Assembly (NCBI GenBank): GCA_003833075.1
Contig: RIAY01000001.1
Span: forward strand, 310,001-374,000
Source of the DNA: Muribaculaceae bacterium Isolate-036 (Harlan)
GTDB taxonomy: Bacteria; Bacteroidota; Bacteroidia; Bacteroidales; Muribaculaceae
Length of the DNA: 64,000 nt
Reading direction: 5' to 3'
The notes beneath the pieces were generated by a model, which did no database searches, was not told the origin of the DNA, and saw only the letters and a list, made by a program, of their open reading frames with translations. Positions within the stretch are counted from its first letter, which is position 1. Each line of letters opens with the position of its first letter. Of the stretch, positions 9,943 through 19,041 are shown piece by piece. Position numbers and translations under genes: made by a program.

Positions 9943-11010
9943 TTATCGGTTTCGGGAACCGGTGCTGATGAGGGTGAGGCTTTCCGAGGGGTGTGAGGCT
10001 ATCCAGCGTGCGAGGTTGTTGAGAAGCAGGCATTTGTTGCGGCGGAGCTCTTCCTTATGCATCGACTGTCGCGGCATGCCGATATGCAGGCATCTGCCTT
10101 CGGCGCAGAGCGTGAATTCCTTCCCTGAAGGTTTGTATCTCGGCGGTATCCCGTCGGGAATGAGTCTGATGATTGATCCTCCCTCTTCAATGACACGGTG
10201 CATCAGCTCCTGCTCCGGCTTGCTGATAAACGGAGACACGAGGACTCCTTGTCCGCGTATTGTCTCTTCCCATGCCCGTTCGTAGGATGCCCGTTGTTCC
10301 GGTGTATAGCGGCTGCTGACAACCGCCGCCGCAATCTGCGGGTGTTTCAGCAGATGGAAATTGCCGAATACATCGAGTTCAATGTCAAGTATGCGTACTC
10401 TCTGTGCCTTGTTGAACAGATTCGGATGTCTGATAGCCAGAAGTCTTCGGCGCGGATTGTCTGATATGTAATTGTTCATGCGGATTGCCATCTCCTCGCT
10501 GAATGCTATCCTGTCGTTGAATTTGGGTGCGAAAAGAGAGGTTGATCTGACGTTTGGAATTTCCGGGAATGTCTCACGCCATATTTTGGTGCATCTTGAT
10601 TTGAAAAGACCCACATAATAACCGAAATCTTTGGGAAGATCGTATTTTACGCGCCAGAGTATATGCACATGGTCTGGCATAATGACATGATTCTCGATTT
10701 CGAAGTCCGGGTAAGTGTTGAGGTCGGTGATCATCCTGTTGATAATTTCTCCTGCTGGGGAGAGCAAGGTACGCGCCGGGTTTTGCGGATCAGTCGGATC
10801 TCCCGCAAGCCTTGAGTATGCAGGAGCAGCAGGGTCTTTGGTCAGATTGATCATATACTTTCCGGGTCGGCGATAGTCGTGGAAGGTAGCCCTCCGGCAG
10901 TTATGCGGCCGATGTTCTTTGTAGTATGCCGGCCTCTGCTTTTTATCGGGCTGATTATTCTTGTCTGGCAGCTGATTTGCAGCCTGTTCCTGTGAAAAAT
11001 TCATGGGCAT
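9943..11010 (-). CDS. REP-associated (Y1/HUH) transposase-like protein
   Basis: Single-strand DNA transposase of the IS200/RAYT type. An N-terminal domain contains the HUH motif in VIMPDHVHILWR (about residue 110), after a strand typical of the family (GKYMINLTK) and before GYYVGLFKSRCTKIW, where the catalytic tyrosine would lie. The roughly 150-residue C-terminal extension is unlike minimal IS200 proteins and resembles RAYT-type proteins kept as single copies. The start at 11010 (MPMNF) is preferred: upstream codons read through a duplicated 22-bp repeat. It stands on the opposite strand inside the polysaccharide locus and is bordered on both sides by short repeats, so it is probably an insertion. 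No IS terminal repeats were found, so mobility is uncertain. Confidence 0.8.
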   Translation of the reverse strand: MPMNFSQEQAANQLPDKNNQPDKKQRPAYYKEHRPHNCRRATFHDYRRPGKYMINLTKDPAAPAYSRLAGDPTDPQNPARTLLSPAGEIINRMITDLNTYPDFEIENHVIMPDHVHILWRVKYDLPKDFGYYVGLFKSRCTKIWRETFPEIPNVRSTSLFAPKFNDRIAFSEEMAIRMNNYISDNPRRRLLAIRHPNLFNKAQRVRILDIELDVFGNFHLLKHPQIAAAVVSSRYTPEQRASYERAWEETIRGQGVLVSPFISKPEQELMHRVIEEGGSIIRLIPDGIPPRYKPSGKEFTLCAEGRCLHIGMPRQSMHKEELRRNKCLLLNNLARWIASHPSESLTLISTGSRNR

Positions 11011-11030
11011 GAGTTTAAGTAAATCAGGTT

Positions 11031-11074
11031 CTCGGGTTCCACGCCTTCGGCTCTCGGGTTCCACGCCTTCGGCT
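11031..11074. repeat. Two exact 22-bp direct repeats at the 5' side of the transposase gene
   Basis: The 22-base unit beginning CTCGGGTTCCACGCCTTCGG occurs twice head to tail (11031-11052 and 11053-11074). A related string, CTCGGGCTTCCGCCCTC, appears at about 9784 on the far side of the transposase gene. Short GC-rich repeats flanking such a gene are what would be expected of REP elements and their transposase. Confidence 0.75.
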
Positions 11075-11336
11075 CTTTCGTTTGGGGATCATGATTGTCA
11101 TGAGGGCTATGCCCGAATCTCCGGAGTCGGAGCCAATCCCGGATTTTGATTTTTATCGGGATTCTGTCGTCGGAATCAATCTTGCTGCCGGAATCAGCCT
11201 CCTGGATTGGCTGGTGATAACGGAAGCTGGCAGATATTCATTTAAAAGGAGGAGCGAAATCCCGGTGGCAAATATAATGAAAAATCCAAAATTTTTGAGT
11301 AAATTTGCATTGTAAATAATTTTGAATTTAGAAGTT
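11075..11336. other. Intergenic region between transposase and GH28 genes
   Basis: No gene is supported. Two opposed -7 boxes are present: TAAATTTG at 11300-11307 on the + strand, 30 nt before the GH28 start, and TATATTTG on the - strand at 11276-11269, which could serve the transposase gene about 260 nt away. The GH28 gene therefore seems to begin its own transcript after the inserted block. Confidence 0.6.
11300..11307 (+). promoter_or_regulatory. -7 promoter box for the GH28 gene
   Basis: TAAATTTG fits TAnnTTTG; a T-rich TTTTTG upstream at about 11292 could act as the -33 element, though the spacing is short. Confidence 0.5.
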
Positions 11337-12782
11337 ATGAATAAAAGCGTCAGCTTGATCTTATTGTTTTTTTTGTGTTTGTTCAGGTGTGAGTGGATTT
11401 CCGCGTCAGAGGAGGTCTCTTCTGTGGTTGCCGGAGAATACGGGGAGTTTGTGGTTACTGATTTCGGGGCTGTCGGCAATGGTGTGACTGATGATGCAAG
11501 GGCGATTCAGCAGGCAATAGATGCATGCAGTGCTGCCGGCGGCGGCATCGTGGTGTTCCCCGCAGGGAAGACTTTCCTTGCCGGTCCTCTGCACATGCGG
11601 TCGAATGTCAATCTGCATCTGCGTCCCAATTCCGTGTTGCTCGCCAATCCTAACGAGAGCATTTACAACGAAAGTGCGTTCGGTGCAAACGAAGGGGAGG
11701 GTATGATGTGGTTGTCCGGCAAGGACATAAGGAATTTTACAATCTCCGGAACTGGCAGGATAGATGGCAATGCCGTGGCATTCATGGGCGCAGAACTTGA
11801 TGATTCCTACGAACTTAAACCTGTCACCGTATTTGACCCGCGTCCGCATGTGCTTACACTGATAAATGCTCGTAATGTCAGGATTTCTGACGTCACTATA
11901 GCCAACTCCGCATACTGGACCGTGCATCTTGTCGGCTGTTATGATGTGGCTATTTCCAATATCTCACTGCTTAATAACCTGAAAGTACGCAATGGCGACG
12001 GCATAGATATCGACCATTCGCGCAAGGTGCGGATCTCAAACTGTTTCATAGAGAGCGGTGATGACTGCATATGTCTTAAGAACCGCAGGGAGTTCGAAGA
12101 GTATGGTCCGTGTGAGGATGTTGTTGTGACCAATTGCATCATGACCTCGCGCTCATGCGCGGTCAAGATCGGTTCGGAGAATATGGACCGCATAGCGCGA
12201 GTGCTTTTCGACAACTGCATTGTCACGGAGTCGAATCGCGGAATCGGCATTCAGAACCGCGACGAGGGTACTGTGGAGGATGTGACATTCTCCAACATGA
12301 TTGTTGACTGCAAGCTGTTTTCCGATGTATGGTGGGGAAAGTCCGAACCCATTTACGTGACGTCATATCCGCGTGCCCGCGGCAACCATAAGGATGCAGG
12401 CTGGCGTTTCCCGAAAGGCGCCACCAAAGGCGCCTGCGGCGAGGTGCGGAACATACGCTTCATAAACATAGCGTCCACTTCCGAGAACGGTATCTTCATC
12501 GGTTGTGACACACCCGGCAAAGTCTCGGATATTCTGTTGTCGAATGTGGATCTTGCGCTGAAGAAGCAGACCGCTTTCAAGGGTGGTGTATATGACCGTC
12601 GTCCCTGTGAAGGGGAGGGTTTCGTAAAGAGTGATGTCTTCGGCATATTCGCCGAGAACGCTTCCGGGGTGACTGTGCGCGATTTTCAAGTCACTGCCAA
12701 TGATTTTCCCGGATATGCCGCACCTACAAATTTTGTGAACTGTACCGACATCCGGGTATCACCCGCCGATCATGTGTGGTAA
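11337..12782 (+). CDS. GH28 family glycosidase (polygalacturonase-like)
   Basis: A right-handed parallel beta-helix enzyme. GH28 members hydrolyse alpha-linked galacturonate or related sugars by inversion. The mature part begins with VTDFGAVGNGVTDDARAIQQ, the standard entry of pectinase-type helices. The catalytic acids appear in order as NGDGIDID and ESGDDCICLKN (about residues 218-245), followed by CAVKIGSE in the place where many members have G-H-G or GxKIG. The 481-residue length is normal. ATG 11337 is chosen over an upstream TTG because it gives a proper signal peptide. It is 44 nt from the next gene. A GH28 beside two GH92 enzymes is an odd mix and suggests either a composite glycan or a non-pectin activity. 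Confidence 0.9.
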   Translation: MNKSVSLILLFFLCLFRCEWISASEEVSSVVAGEYGEFVVTDFGAVGNGVTDDARAIQQAIDACSAAGGGIVVFPAGKTFLAGPLHMRSNVNLHLRPNSVLLANPNESIYNESAFGANEGEGMMWLSGKDIRNFTISGTGRIDGNAVAFMGAELDDSYELKPVTVFDPRPHVLTLINARNVRISDVTIANSAYWTVHLVGCYDVAISNISLLNNLKVRNGDGIDIDHSRKVRISNCFIESGDDCICLKNRREFEEYGPCEDVVVTNCIMTSRSCAVKIGSENMDRIARVLFDNCIVTESNRGIGIQNRDEGTVEDVTFSNMIVDCKLFSDVWWGKSEPIYVTSYPRARGNHKDAGWRFPKGATKGACGEVRNIRFINIASTSENGIFIGCDTPGKVSDILLSNVDLALKKQTAFKGGVYDRRPCEGEGFVKSDVFGIFAENASGVTVRDFQVTANDFPGYAAPTNFVNCTDIRVSPADHVW

Positions 12783-12826
12783 AGCCATAGAAAATATTTT
12801 TATACTCTTTCGTTGACCTTGAAAAA

Positions 12827-15559
12827 ATGAAATCGAACAAATTGATTGTAACCGCTTTGATGGCGGGAGGAATGTTTTCAGGCGCGCCGCTTATCGCGCA
12901 GCCGAAGGCTGTTGATGTCCAGTCTGCATGGAAGGCATATGCCTTGCCCAAGGCTACAAACTATTCTGTGTTTTTCCATCCTTCGGGACAGGGAGTCAGC
13001 CTTCCCATTCTCTGGGGATTCGACACCGCCTGGAACAGTCGTGACAATATGCTTCGGGGCGTGCGTTTCGCGACGCCCGGCACGATCTCCTGTGCGCGTG
13101 TCTCTTTTCAGCCGTGGGCGGAGATAACCGAGAAGGGAGTGCTTCCTCAGTCGCTGCAGAAGAATCTTGACGCACGTATGCAGACCGTGGGTCTTATTGG
13201 CAAGAAGGTGGATATCGTTCTCAATCTTGACGGAGGAGATCCGACGATAAAGGAGATCTATGGCGGCTGGAAATATGAAAATCCGGAAGATCCGTGGTGG
13301 TCGCCGAAAGAATACATCGGCAATGTAGTGGAGCAGGGACCGAAATGGGCGGATCTGATTGATGCCACAGCAGCTGCCGTAGAGGCCAAGGGCTATAAGG
13401 TGATTACCGCCTCTCCGCTGAATGAGCCGGATCTCGAACTCAATGGCACACCGATAGACCTTTTCTACGAAATATCAAAAAATCTAAAGGATTTCACTCG
13501 TTATCCCCGTTTTGAGAATATCCGCATAAGCGGCGGTAACACCCTCAACAACGATGAGGCGATGAAATGGTATGAGCACAACAAGGAATTTCTTGATGAA
13601 GGGAATACCCATCAGCTCGCGGGAAGCTTCGACACATACGCTGAGTTTTTTACCAAAGTCCGTGAAGACGGGCGGCATGCCACCGCCGATGAGCTTCACA
13701 ATGTAATGGAGGCTATGGTCGGTGTGGAGTATGGCATGCAGACCGGAATCTGGTGGGGCACCGCAGAGCAGGCGCGCGGCGAGTTCATGAAAGCGAGTTT
13801 CGGTGAGAGGCTCGGGTATGCGGAAAACCGCGACGCATGGTCGGCGGCTTCCGTTTATCGCGCTCCCGACGGGAAACTGCAGGGTTTCCTCGGATGCTCG
13901 GAACGTCAGGCAAAACCTTCGTCATATAAGTTTGTTTCATTGGGCGGCGATGTGTTTATTGACGGTTACGGTCCGCTGAGGGAATATACCGTTGACCTCC
14001 CGGGTGATCCCACCGGCGCCTATCAGTCAGCGCTTCAGCGCAATGCGGAGACAGTCGTGGCTATCGAGACCGGTGACGACGTGCGCCCCGTGATCAATGG
14101 CGAGTATGCCATTGTGAACAAAGGAAGCCGTCTTGCCTTGGGCGCGAGAGGCGGAAACACCGCAAATATGACACCGCTTGAACAGCAGTCGTATGCCGGA
14201 GCCTCGCATCAGCTCTGGAACGTGACTCCGCTGCCTTATGACAAGGGGGGCGACTTCAGCTATTTCTGGATGGCAAATTCTACTGACGGACAGAGAATTG
14301 ACGATCTGAACTACAGCCTTGACGCTGACGGAATGATGATCTGTTACGCCCCGGGTGATGGAGCCAACCAGCAATGGGCTTTTGAATATGATGGTGACGG
14401 CTGGTTCCATATCCGGAACAAACACAGTGCCTTGTATCTTGAATGCATTGGCGGAGAGGGGGGAACCCTGATACAGAAAGAACGCGCGGACAATGCATCG
14501 CAGATGTGGAGACTTCTGCCCGCAGGTGCGACACTTGAATTTGACGCTCCCGTTGCTCCTGTCGGACTTAAGGTCACACCTCGTTCGGCATCGGCTCTTC
14601 TTGAGTGGGAACCGGTGGCAGACAGCGGAGATGTTACATATACGGTTTTGCGTGCCGGAAAAGGGAGTGATGTGTATAACACGATCGCGAGAGGTCTGAC
14701 ATTGACCTCTTTCCTTGACAATACCGTGACTGAAAAGGAATACAGCTATAAGGTGTTCGCAATGGATGCCTCCGGCAACAGGTCGGCAGCGTCAATACCG
14801 GTTTCCTGCGAAACTATTGGGGAGAAGGGACTTATCGCACATTTACCGTTCACTGAAAACCTCACGGACATTTCAGGAAACGACTTCTCTGCAAAAACAA
14901 ATTCCACACCTTCTTTCAGGGATAATTCCCTTTACATGCGCGGAGAATATTATCAGCTGCCTTATTCGTTGCTGTGTCATGAAGACTTTACAATAATGAT
15001 GAGGGCGTTACGCACCTCGGCAGTAGACGGGATCACCCTTTTTTCAACAGGTATCGGTGAAGAATCTTATATGGATCTGAGTCTTTCCAACGGGGGGCAA
15101 CTCACTTTGACCGCATCAAACGGAAGGAATAAAGACATGATTTATACTACAGAAGCTCCCTACAGAACCAGTGTGCATGTGGCTATCGCTGTCGAAAAAG
15201 GGAAAGTTACCCTCTATGTAGATGGCAAAGCTGTCGGAACGGGCCTTGACGGATACGTACCTTCCGAACGATTGCTGTCTTATATAGGACGGGGTCAAAA
15301 AATGACTAACAATAATTTTGTAGGTTTATTAAGCGACTTTCGTGTTTATAACCATGCATTGTCAGCTTCCGAGATAGAAGTGATAGCAGCTGCAGTATCA
15401 GGAGTAGAGGGCATAATGTCTGCTTCTCCAAGCATTGTTGCAGTTGAGTATTACACACCTCAAGGCACGCGCCTGACAGGACAAGCTGATTACGGCATAA
15501 CTATCATACGCACTCGTTACTCAGATGGCTCTGTCACAACCAGTAAGGTCGTCAAGTAA
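12827..15559 (+). CDS. Large multidomain secreted glycosidase-like protein (clan GH-A-like barrel, ricin-like, FN3, LamG-like)
   Basis: The family is not certain. After a signal peptide (cleavage near LIAQ), residues about 30-385 read as a TIM-barrel of clan GH-A: SPLNEPD (about 205) looks like the acid/base Asn-Glu-Pro, and EAMVGVEYGMQTGIWWG (about 295) could carry the nucleophile. Next comes a beta-trefoil-like region with the QxW repeats HQLWNV, NQQWAF and SQMWRL (about 465-565), typical of ricin/CBM13 folds. A fibronectin type III-like segment (about 578-660) and a concanavalin/LamG-like domain (about 665-865) follow, and the protein ends with YYTPQGTRLTG...VTTSKVVK, resembling a C-terminal secretion tail. 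At 910 residues it is the most elaborate enzyme of the locus, probably surface-acting. Family 30 is possible, but the barrel may be an unassigned family. Confidence 0.65.
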   Translation: MKSNKLIVTALMAGGMFSGAPLIAQPKAVDVQSAWKAYALPKATNYSVFFHPSGQGVSLPILWGFDTAWNSRDNMLRGVRFATPGTISCARVSFQPWAEITEKGVLPQSLQKNLDARMQTVGLIGKKVDIVLNLDGGDPTIKEIYGGWKYENPEDPWWSPKEYIGNVVEQGPKWADLIDATAAAVEAKGYKVITASPLNEPDLELNGTPIDLFYEISKNLKDFTRYPRFENIRISGGNTLNNDEAMKWYEHNKEFLDEGNTHQLAGSFDTYAEFFTKVREDGRHATADELHNVMEAMVGVEYGMQTGIWWGTAEQARGEFMKASFGERLGYAENRDAWSAASVYRAPDGKLQGFLGCSERQAKPSSYKFVSLGGDVFIDGYGPLREYTVDLPGDPTGAYQSALQRNAETVVAIETGDDVRPVINGEYAIVNKGSRLALGARGGNTANMTPLEQQSYAGASHQLWNVTPLPYDKGGDFSYFWMANSTDGQRIDDLNYSLDADGMMICYAPGDGANQQWAFEYDGDGWFHIRNKHSALYLECIGGEGGTLIQKERADNASQMWRLLPAGATLEFDAPVAPVGLKVTPRSASALLEWEPVADSGDVTYTVLRAGKGSDVYNTIARGLTLTSFLDNTVTEKEYSYKVFAMDASGNRSAASIPVSCETIGEKGLIAHLPFTENLTDISGNDFSAKTNSTPSFRDNSLYMRGEYYQLPYSLLCHEDFTIMMRALRTSAVDGITLFSTGIGEESYMDLSLSNGGQLTLTASNGRNKDMIYTTEAPYRTSVHVAIAVEKGKVTLYVDGKAVGTGLDGYVPSERLLSYIGRGQKMTNNNFVGLLSDFRVYNHALSASEIEVIAAAVSGVEGIMSASPSIVAVEYYTPQGTRLTGQADYGITIIRTRYSDGSVTTSKVVK

Positions 15560-15580
15560 TAAGGTGTTTAGAGACAATTT

Positions 15581-17818
15581 ATGAAATATCTTTTTTTGTC
15601 AGTAATATTGTTTTGTGTCGCTTCAGGACTAAATGCGGAACGTCCGTTAGACATGATTGATACACGTGTCGGAACAGACGCGGCGGTGACGATGACCGCC
15701 GGTCTTTTCGGCAAGGGGTCGGAAGAGCATGGTCAGACATTGCCTTCTGTCGGTGTGCCCCACGGAATGAATCTCTGGACTCCTCAGACCCGCGATACAG
15801 AACAGAAATGCATAGCACCCTATTATTTCTCGGACCCGAAACTTCAGGGTTTCCGCAACAGTCACTGGATTGTGGGCGGTTGCACGCAGGATTACGGCTC
15901 CATGACTCTTCATGCCATGTCCGGGAAACTGCGCACTTCCCCCGCAGGGCGTGCCACACGCATGGATCATGTCACGGAGACTGCGCGCCCCGATTATTAT
16001 TCGGTCACTCTCCCCGACGAGTGTCTTGAAGCGGAAATGACCGGACTCTCACGTTCGGGAATCTTCCGTTTCACCTATGGAAATGACGGGATAGGACATA
16101 TCGTTGTAAATCCGAATTCCGATGAAGGTGAAGGAAGTATCGAGATTGACCTGGAGAAACGCGAGATACGCGGGCATAATCCCGTTCACCGGATATATCA
16201 GGGATGGGGTGAGCCGGCTGGTTTCTCCGGCTGGTTTGTGGTGCGTCTTCCGCAGGATCTTGAGATTGTGGATGCAGGGACATTCAGGAACGACACCATA
16301 TATCCGGGTAATGACTCGGAAACCTCACGGACAGGCATAGGCGCATATGTCTCGTTCAGGGCATGCAAAGGCATTCCGGTTGTGGTGAAGGCTGGCAGCT
16401 CATTCACCTCATTGAAGGCTGCCGCTGCCAATCTGGATGCCGAAATGGCGCAACTGGATTTCGACCAGGTGCGAGAACGGTCTGCGGCATTGTGGAACGA
16501 AAGGTTCGGTCGAATCAAAGTCGATGGCGGGTCTCGGGATAACCGTGCCAAATTCTACGGGTCTCTCTACAGGGTCTCTCTTTTGCCCCGCGTAATCAAT
16601 GATGTTGACGGCTCTTATCCCCGTTTTGCCGGTGGTAAGGAGATAATGACGGTGGACTCTGGAAATTATTATGACGATTTCAGCATGTGGGACACCTACA
16701 GGGCTTTGCACCCGTTGCTTACACTCATAGAACCTCGTCTGAGCGGAGAAATGATGAGGAGTCTCGTCTCCAAAGGGGAGCAGGGAGGTTGGATGCCTAT
16801 ATTCCCGTGCTGGGGAAGCTACACAGCCGCCATGATCGGAGACCACTGCGCGGTGGCTATTGCCGATGCGGCAGTCAAGGGTGTCACGAATTTTGACCTG
16901 CGTTCCGCCTATTCCCTGTTGCGCAGAAATGCTTTCGAGTCGCCTGCAACTAAAGAGGAATATGCCGACGGCATGGGACGTCGCGCGCTTGAAAGCTATA
17001 TGCGTTACGGATACATACCGGTGGAGGATGGAGTCAAGGAGGCGTTTCATCAGCGCGAACAGACTTCAAGGACACTCGAATATGCCTTTGATGATTTCGC
17101 TCTGTCCCGCATAGCATCCTTGTTGGAGGAAAAAGATGACGAAAAGATACTGCTCCGCCGCTCCGGCAACTGGAAGAATGTGATTGACCCGGTGCTTGGT
17201 TATGCCAACGGTCGTCATGCCGACGGCAGGTTTGTCTCCGGAACCGATCCTTTCACATTCAATCCTGCCATTACTGAAGGTGCCCCCTGCCATTACACAT
17301 GGTATGTGCCTCACGATACCGAGGGATTGTTCTCTATGCTCGGAGGCAGGAAGAGGGCGGAGGCGAAGCTTGATTCCATGTTCAGCGAGCTGCGTTATTG
17401 GCACGGCAACGAGCCGTGTCATCAGGTTGCCTATCTCTTCAACGACCTCGGCTCGCCGGAGAAAACGCGCCGACACGTGCGCCATATAATTGATACGGAA
17501 TATCTGAATGTTCCCGGCGGTCTGTCGGGAAACGACGATGCCGGACAGATGTCGGCGTGGCTGGTGTTCTCGGCGATGGGCTTTTATCCGGTGGCACCAT
17601 CTACGCCTGACTATTATCTGTCGTCACCTCTGTTCGAGCGGATCACAATCACGCCGGAGGGCGGAAAACCCTTTGTAATAACCGCACCCGCCGCTACTCT
17701 TGAGAAAGGGGGAGAAGACCTCGTGAAAGGAGTGCGTCTCAACGGCAGAAAAATCCCGGCTGACCGCATATCCCACAAGGATATGGTGAAAGGGGGCGAA
17801 CTTGAATTTTACCAATAA
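15581..17818 (+). CDS. Second GH92 family glycosidase
   Basis: Paralogue of the GH92 encoded at 6878, 745 residues, with signal peptide and the start LDMIDTRVGTDA. The hallmark GNDDAGQMSAW lies near residue 648 and EGAPCHYTWYVPHD near 565. The pocket stretch EGAPCHYTW differs from EASSWEYS in the first enzyme, so the two probably cut different linkages or aglycones. It begins 21 nt after the previous gene and is followed 8 nt later by the membrane acyltransferase gene, so it belongs to the same transcript. The family assignment is secure by motif; the linkage is not known. Confidence 0.93.
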   Translation: MKYLFLSVILFCVASGLNAERPLDMIDTRVGTDAAVTMTAGLFGKGSEEHGQTLPSVGVPHGMNLWTPQTRDTEQKCIAPYYFSDPKLQGFRNSHWIVGGCTQDYGSMTLHAMSGKLRTSPAGRATRMDHVTETARPDYYSVTLPDECLEAEMTGLSRSGIFRFTYGNDGIGHIVVNPNSDEGEGSIEIDLEKREIRGHNPVHRIYQGWGEPAGFSGWFVVRLPQDLEIVDAGTFRNDTIYPGNDSETSRTGIGAYVSFRACKGIPVVVKAGSSFTSLKAAAANLDAEMAQLDFDQVRERSAALWNERFGRIKVDGGSRDNRAKFYGSLYRVSLLPRVINDVDGSYPRFAGGKEIMTVDSGNYYDDFSMWDTYRALHPLLTLIEPRLSGEMMRSLVSKGEQGGWMPIFPCWGSYTAAMIGDHCAVAIADAAVKGVTNFDLRSAYSLLRRNAFESPATKEEYADGMGRRALESYMRYGYIPVEDGVKEAFHQREQTSRTLEYAFDDFALSRIASLLEEKDDEKILLRRSGNWKNVIDPVLGYANGRHADGRFVSGTDPFTFNPAITEGAPCHYTWYVPHDTEGLFSMLGGRKRAEAKLDSMFSELRYWHGNEPCHQVAYLFNDLGSPEKTRRHVRHIIDTEYLNVPGGLSGNDDAGQMSAWLVFSAMGFYPVAPSTPDYYLSSPLFERITITPEGGKPFVITAPAATLEKGGEDLVKGVRLNGRKIPADRISHKDMVKGGELEFYQ

Positions 17819-17826
17819 ATAACACA

Positions 17827-18903
17827 ATGAAAACCAAACGTCTTCTCTCTCTCGACATCATGCGGGGAATGACTATCGTCTGCATGATCATAGTAAACAA
17901 TGGTGGAGGACCGCAAAGCTACAGACATCTCGGACATAGCGCATGGAACGGGATAACGGTATGCGATCTGGTGTTTCCCTTCTTTCTGTTTATTATGGGT
18001 GTGACAACATACATCTCATTGGCGAAAACCGGTTTTGCCCCGTCATCTGTATCGCTGCGTAAGATTTTCAGACGCACTGTGCTGATAATGCTGATAGGCT
18101 GGGCGATACATTGGTTTGCGAATGTCTGCTACGGAAAGGGGTGGCTTGATTTCGGGCACCTGCGGCTCACCGGTGTGCTTACGCGCATAGCCTTGTGTTA
18201 CGGAGTGGTGTCGCTGATGGCTCTTTCCATGAGCCGCAGGGCAATGGGGGTGACGGCAGCTGCTCTGCTGATTGTTTACGGTGCGATATTGCTTCTCTTC
18301 AATGGTTATGAGAATGACCTTAGCAATGTGAATGCCGTGGTTGACCGCTTCCTTCTGTCCGAAGGCTTTCTGTATACTAAACGCCCGGTAGACCCGGAAG
18401 GTATACTGGGAACCGTTCCCGCTATCGCCCATACGGTCATAGGCTTTTGCTGCGGTGCGTTGTTGATGAGAAAGGAGAGTCTTGAGGTGCGTCTTCTGAA
18501 ACTCTTCGTTGTAGCGGCGTTGCTGCTTGTCGGAGGTTTCATTCTCAGCGGCATATTGCCGGAGAACAAACGCATATGGAGTCCGAGTTATGTGCTGATT
18601 ACCTGCGGAATGGCGGCAGCTTTGCTTGCAGCTATATCATATTTCACTGATGTGAAAGGTTATCGGAAGGGAATGGCTTTCTTCGAATCTTTCGGCGTCA
18701 ATCCACTGTTTCTGTATGTATTGGGAGACATAGCGGGGATAATTCTTGGTGCGACTCATGCCAGACAGGTGATTTATGACTGGATTTTAGGTTGGAGCGT
18801 TGTTCCTGAACTCGCATCGGCGATATACGCAGTCTCGCTGATGCTTGTCTGCGGTCTTGTGGCACTCCCGCTCTACCGCCGGCGTATCTATATTAAAATT
18901 TGA
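17827..18903 (+). CDS. NagX/HGSNAT-like inner-membrane acyltransferase (COG4299)
   Basis: A multi-spanning membrane protein of the family that includes heparan-alpha-glucosaminide N-acetyltransferase and bacterial NagX. The N-terminus RLLSLDIMRGMTIVCMIIVN, then the conserved block LVFPFFLFIMGV with the TM1-TM2 spacing, is typical, and ten or so hydrophobic segments follow over 358 residues. Homologues in this phylum are often located in polysaccharide loci and are thought to acetylate sugars taken up into the periplasm or cytoplasm; that role is inference. It lies 8 nt after the GH92 stop codon and ends the locus. Confidence 0.85.
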   Translation: MKTKRLLSLDIMRGMTIVCMIIVNNGGGPQSYRHLGHSAWNGITVCDLVFPFFLFIMGVTTYISLAKTGFAPSSVSLRKIFRRTVLIMLIGWAIHWFANVCYGKGWLDFGHLRLTGVLTRIALCYGVVSLMALSMSRRAMGVTAAALLIVYGAILLLFNGYENDLSNVNAVVDRFLLSEGFLYTKRPVDPEGILGTVPAIAHTVIGFCCGALLMRKESLEVRLLKLFVVAALLLVGGFILSGILPENKRIWSPSYVLITCGMAAALLAAISYFTDVKGYRKGMAFFESFGVNPLFLYVLGDIAGIILGATHARQVIYDWILGWSVVPELASAIYAVSLMLVCGLVALPLYRRRIYIKI

Positions 18904-19041
18904 AGCGTACCTGTAGGATTCGCAGATCAAGGCGTATCGAATGTGTTAACGCGTGCTTATAAGCTGTAAAGATGATTAAAATAAATCATACCGGTCGTGT
19001 TTTGGCGTTAAAGAGAGGATTAAAACATTATTTATTTAGGT

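Noticed and set aside
9755..10464. + strand frames over the transposase gene end and its repeats
   Set aside because: They are explained by the - strand transposase gene and low-complexity tandem repeats.
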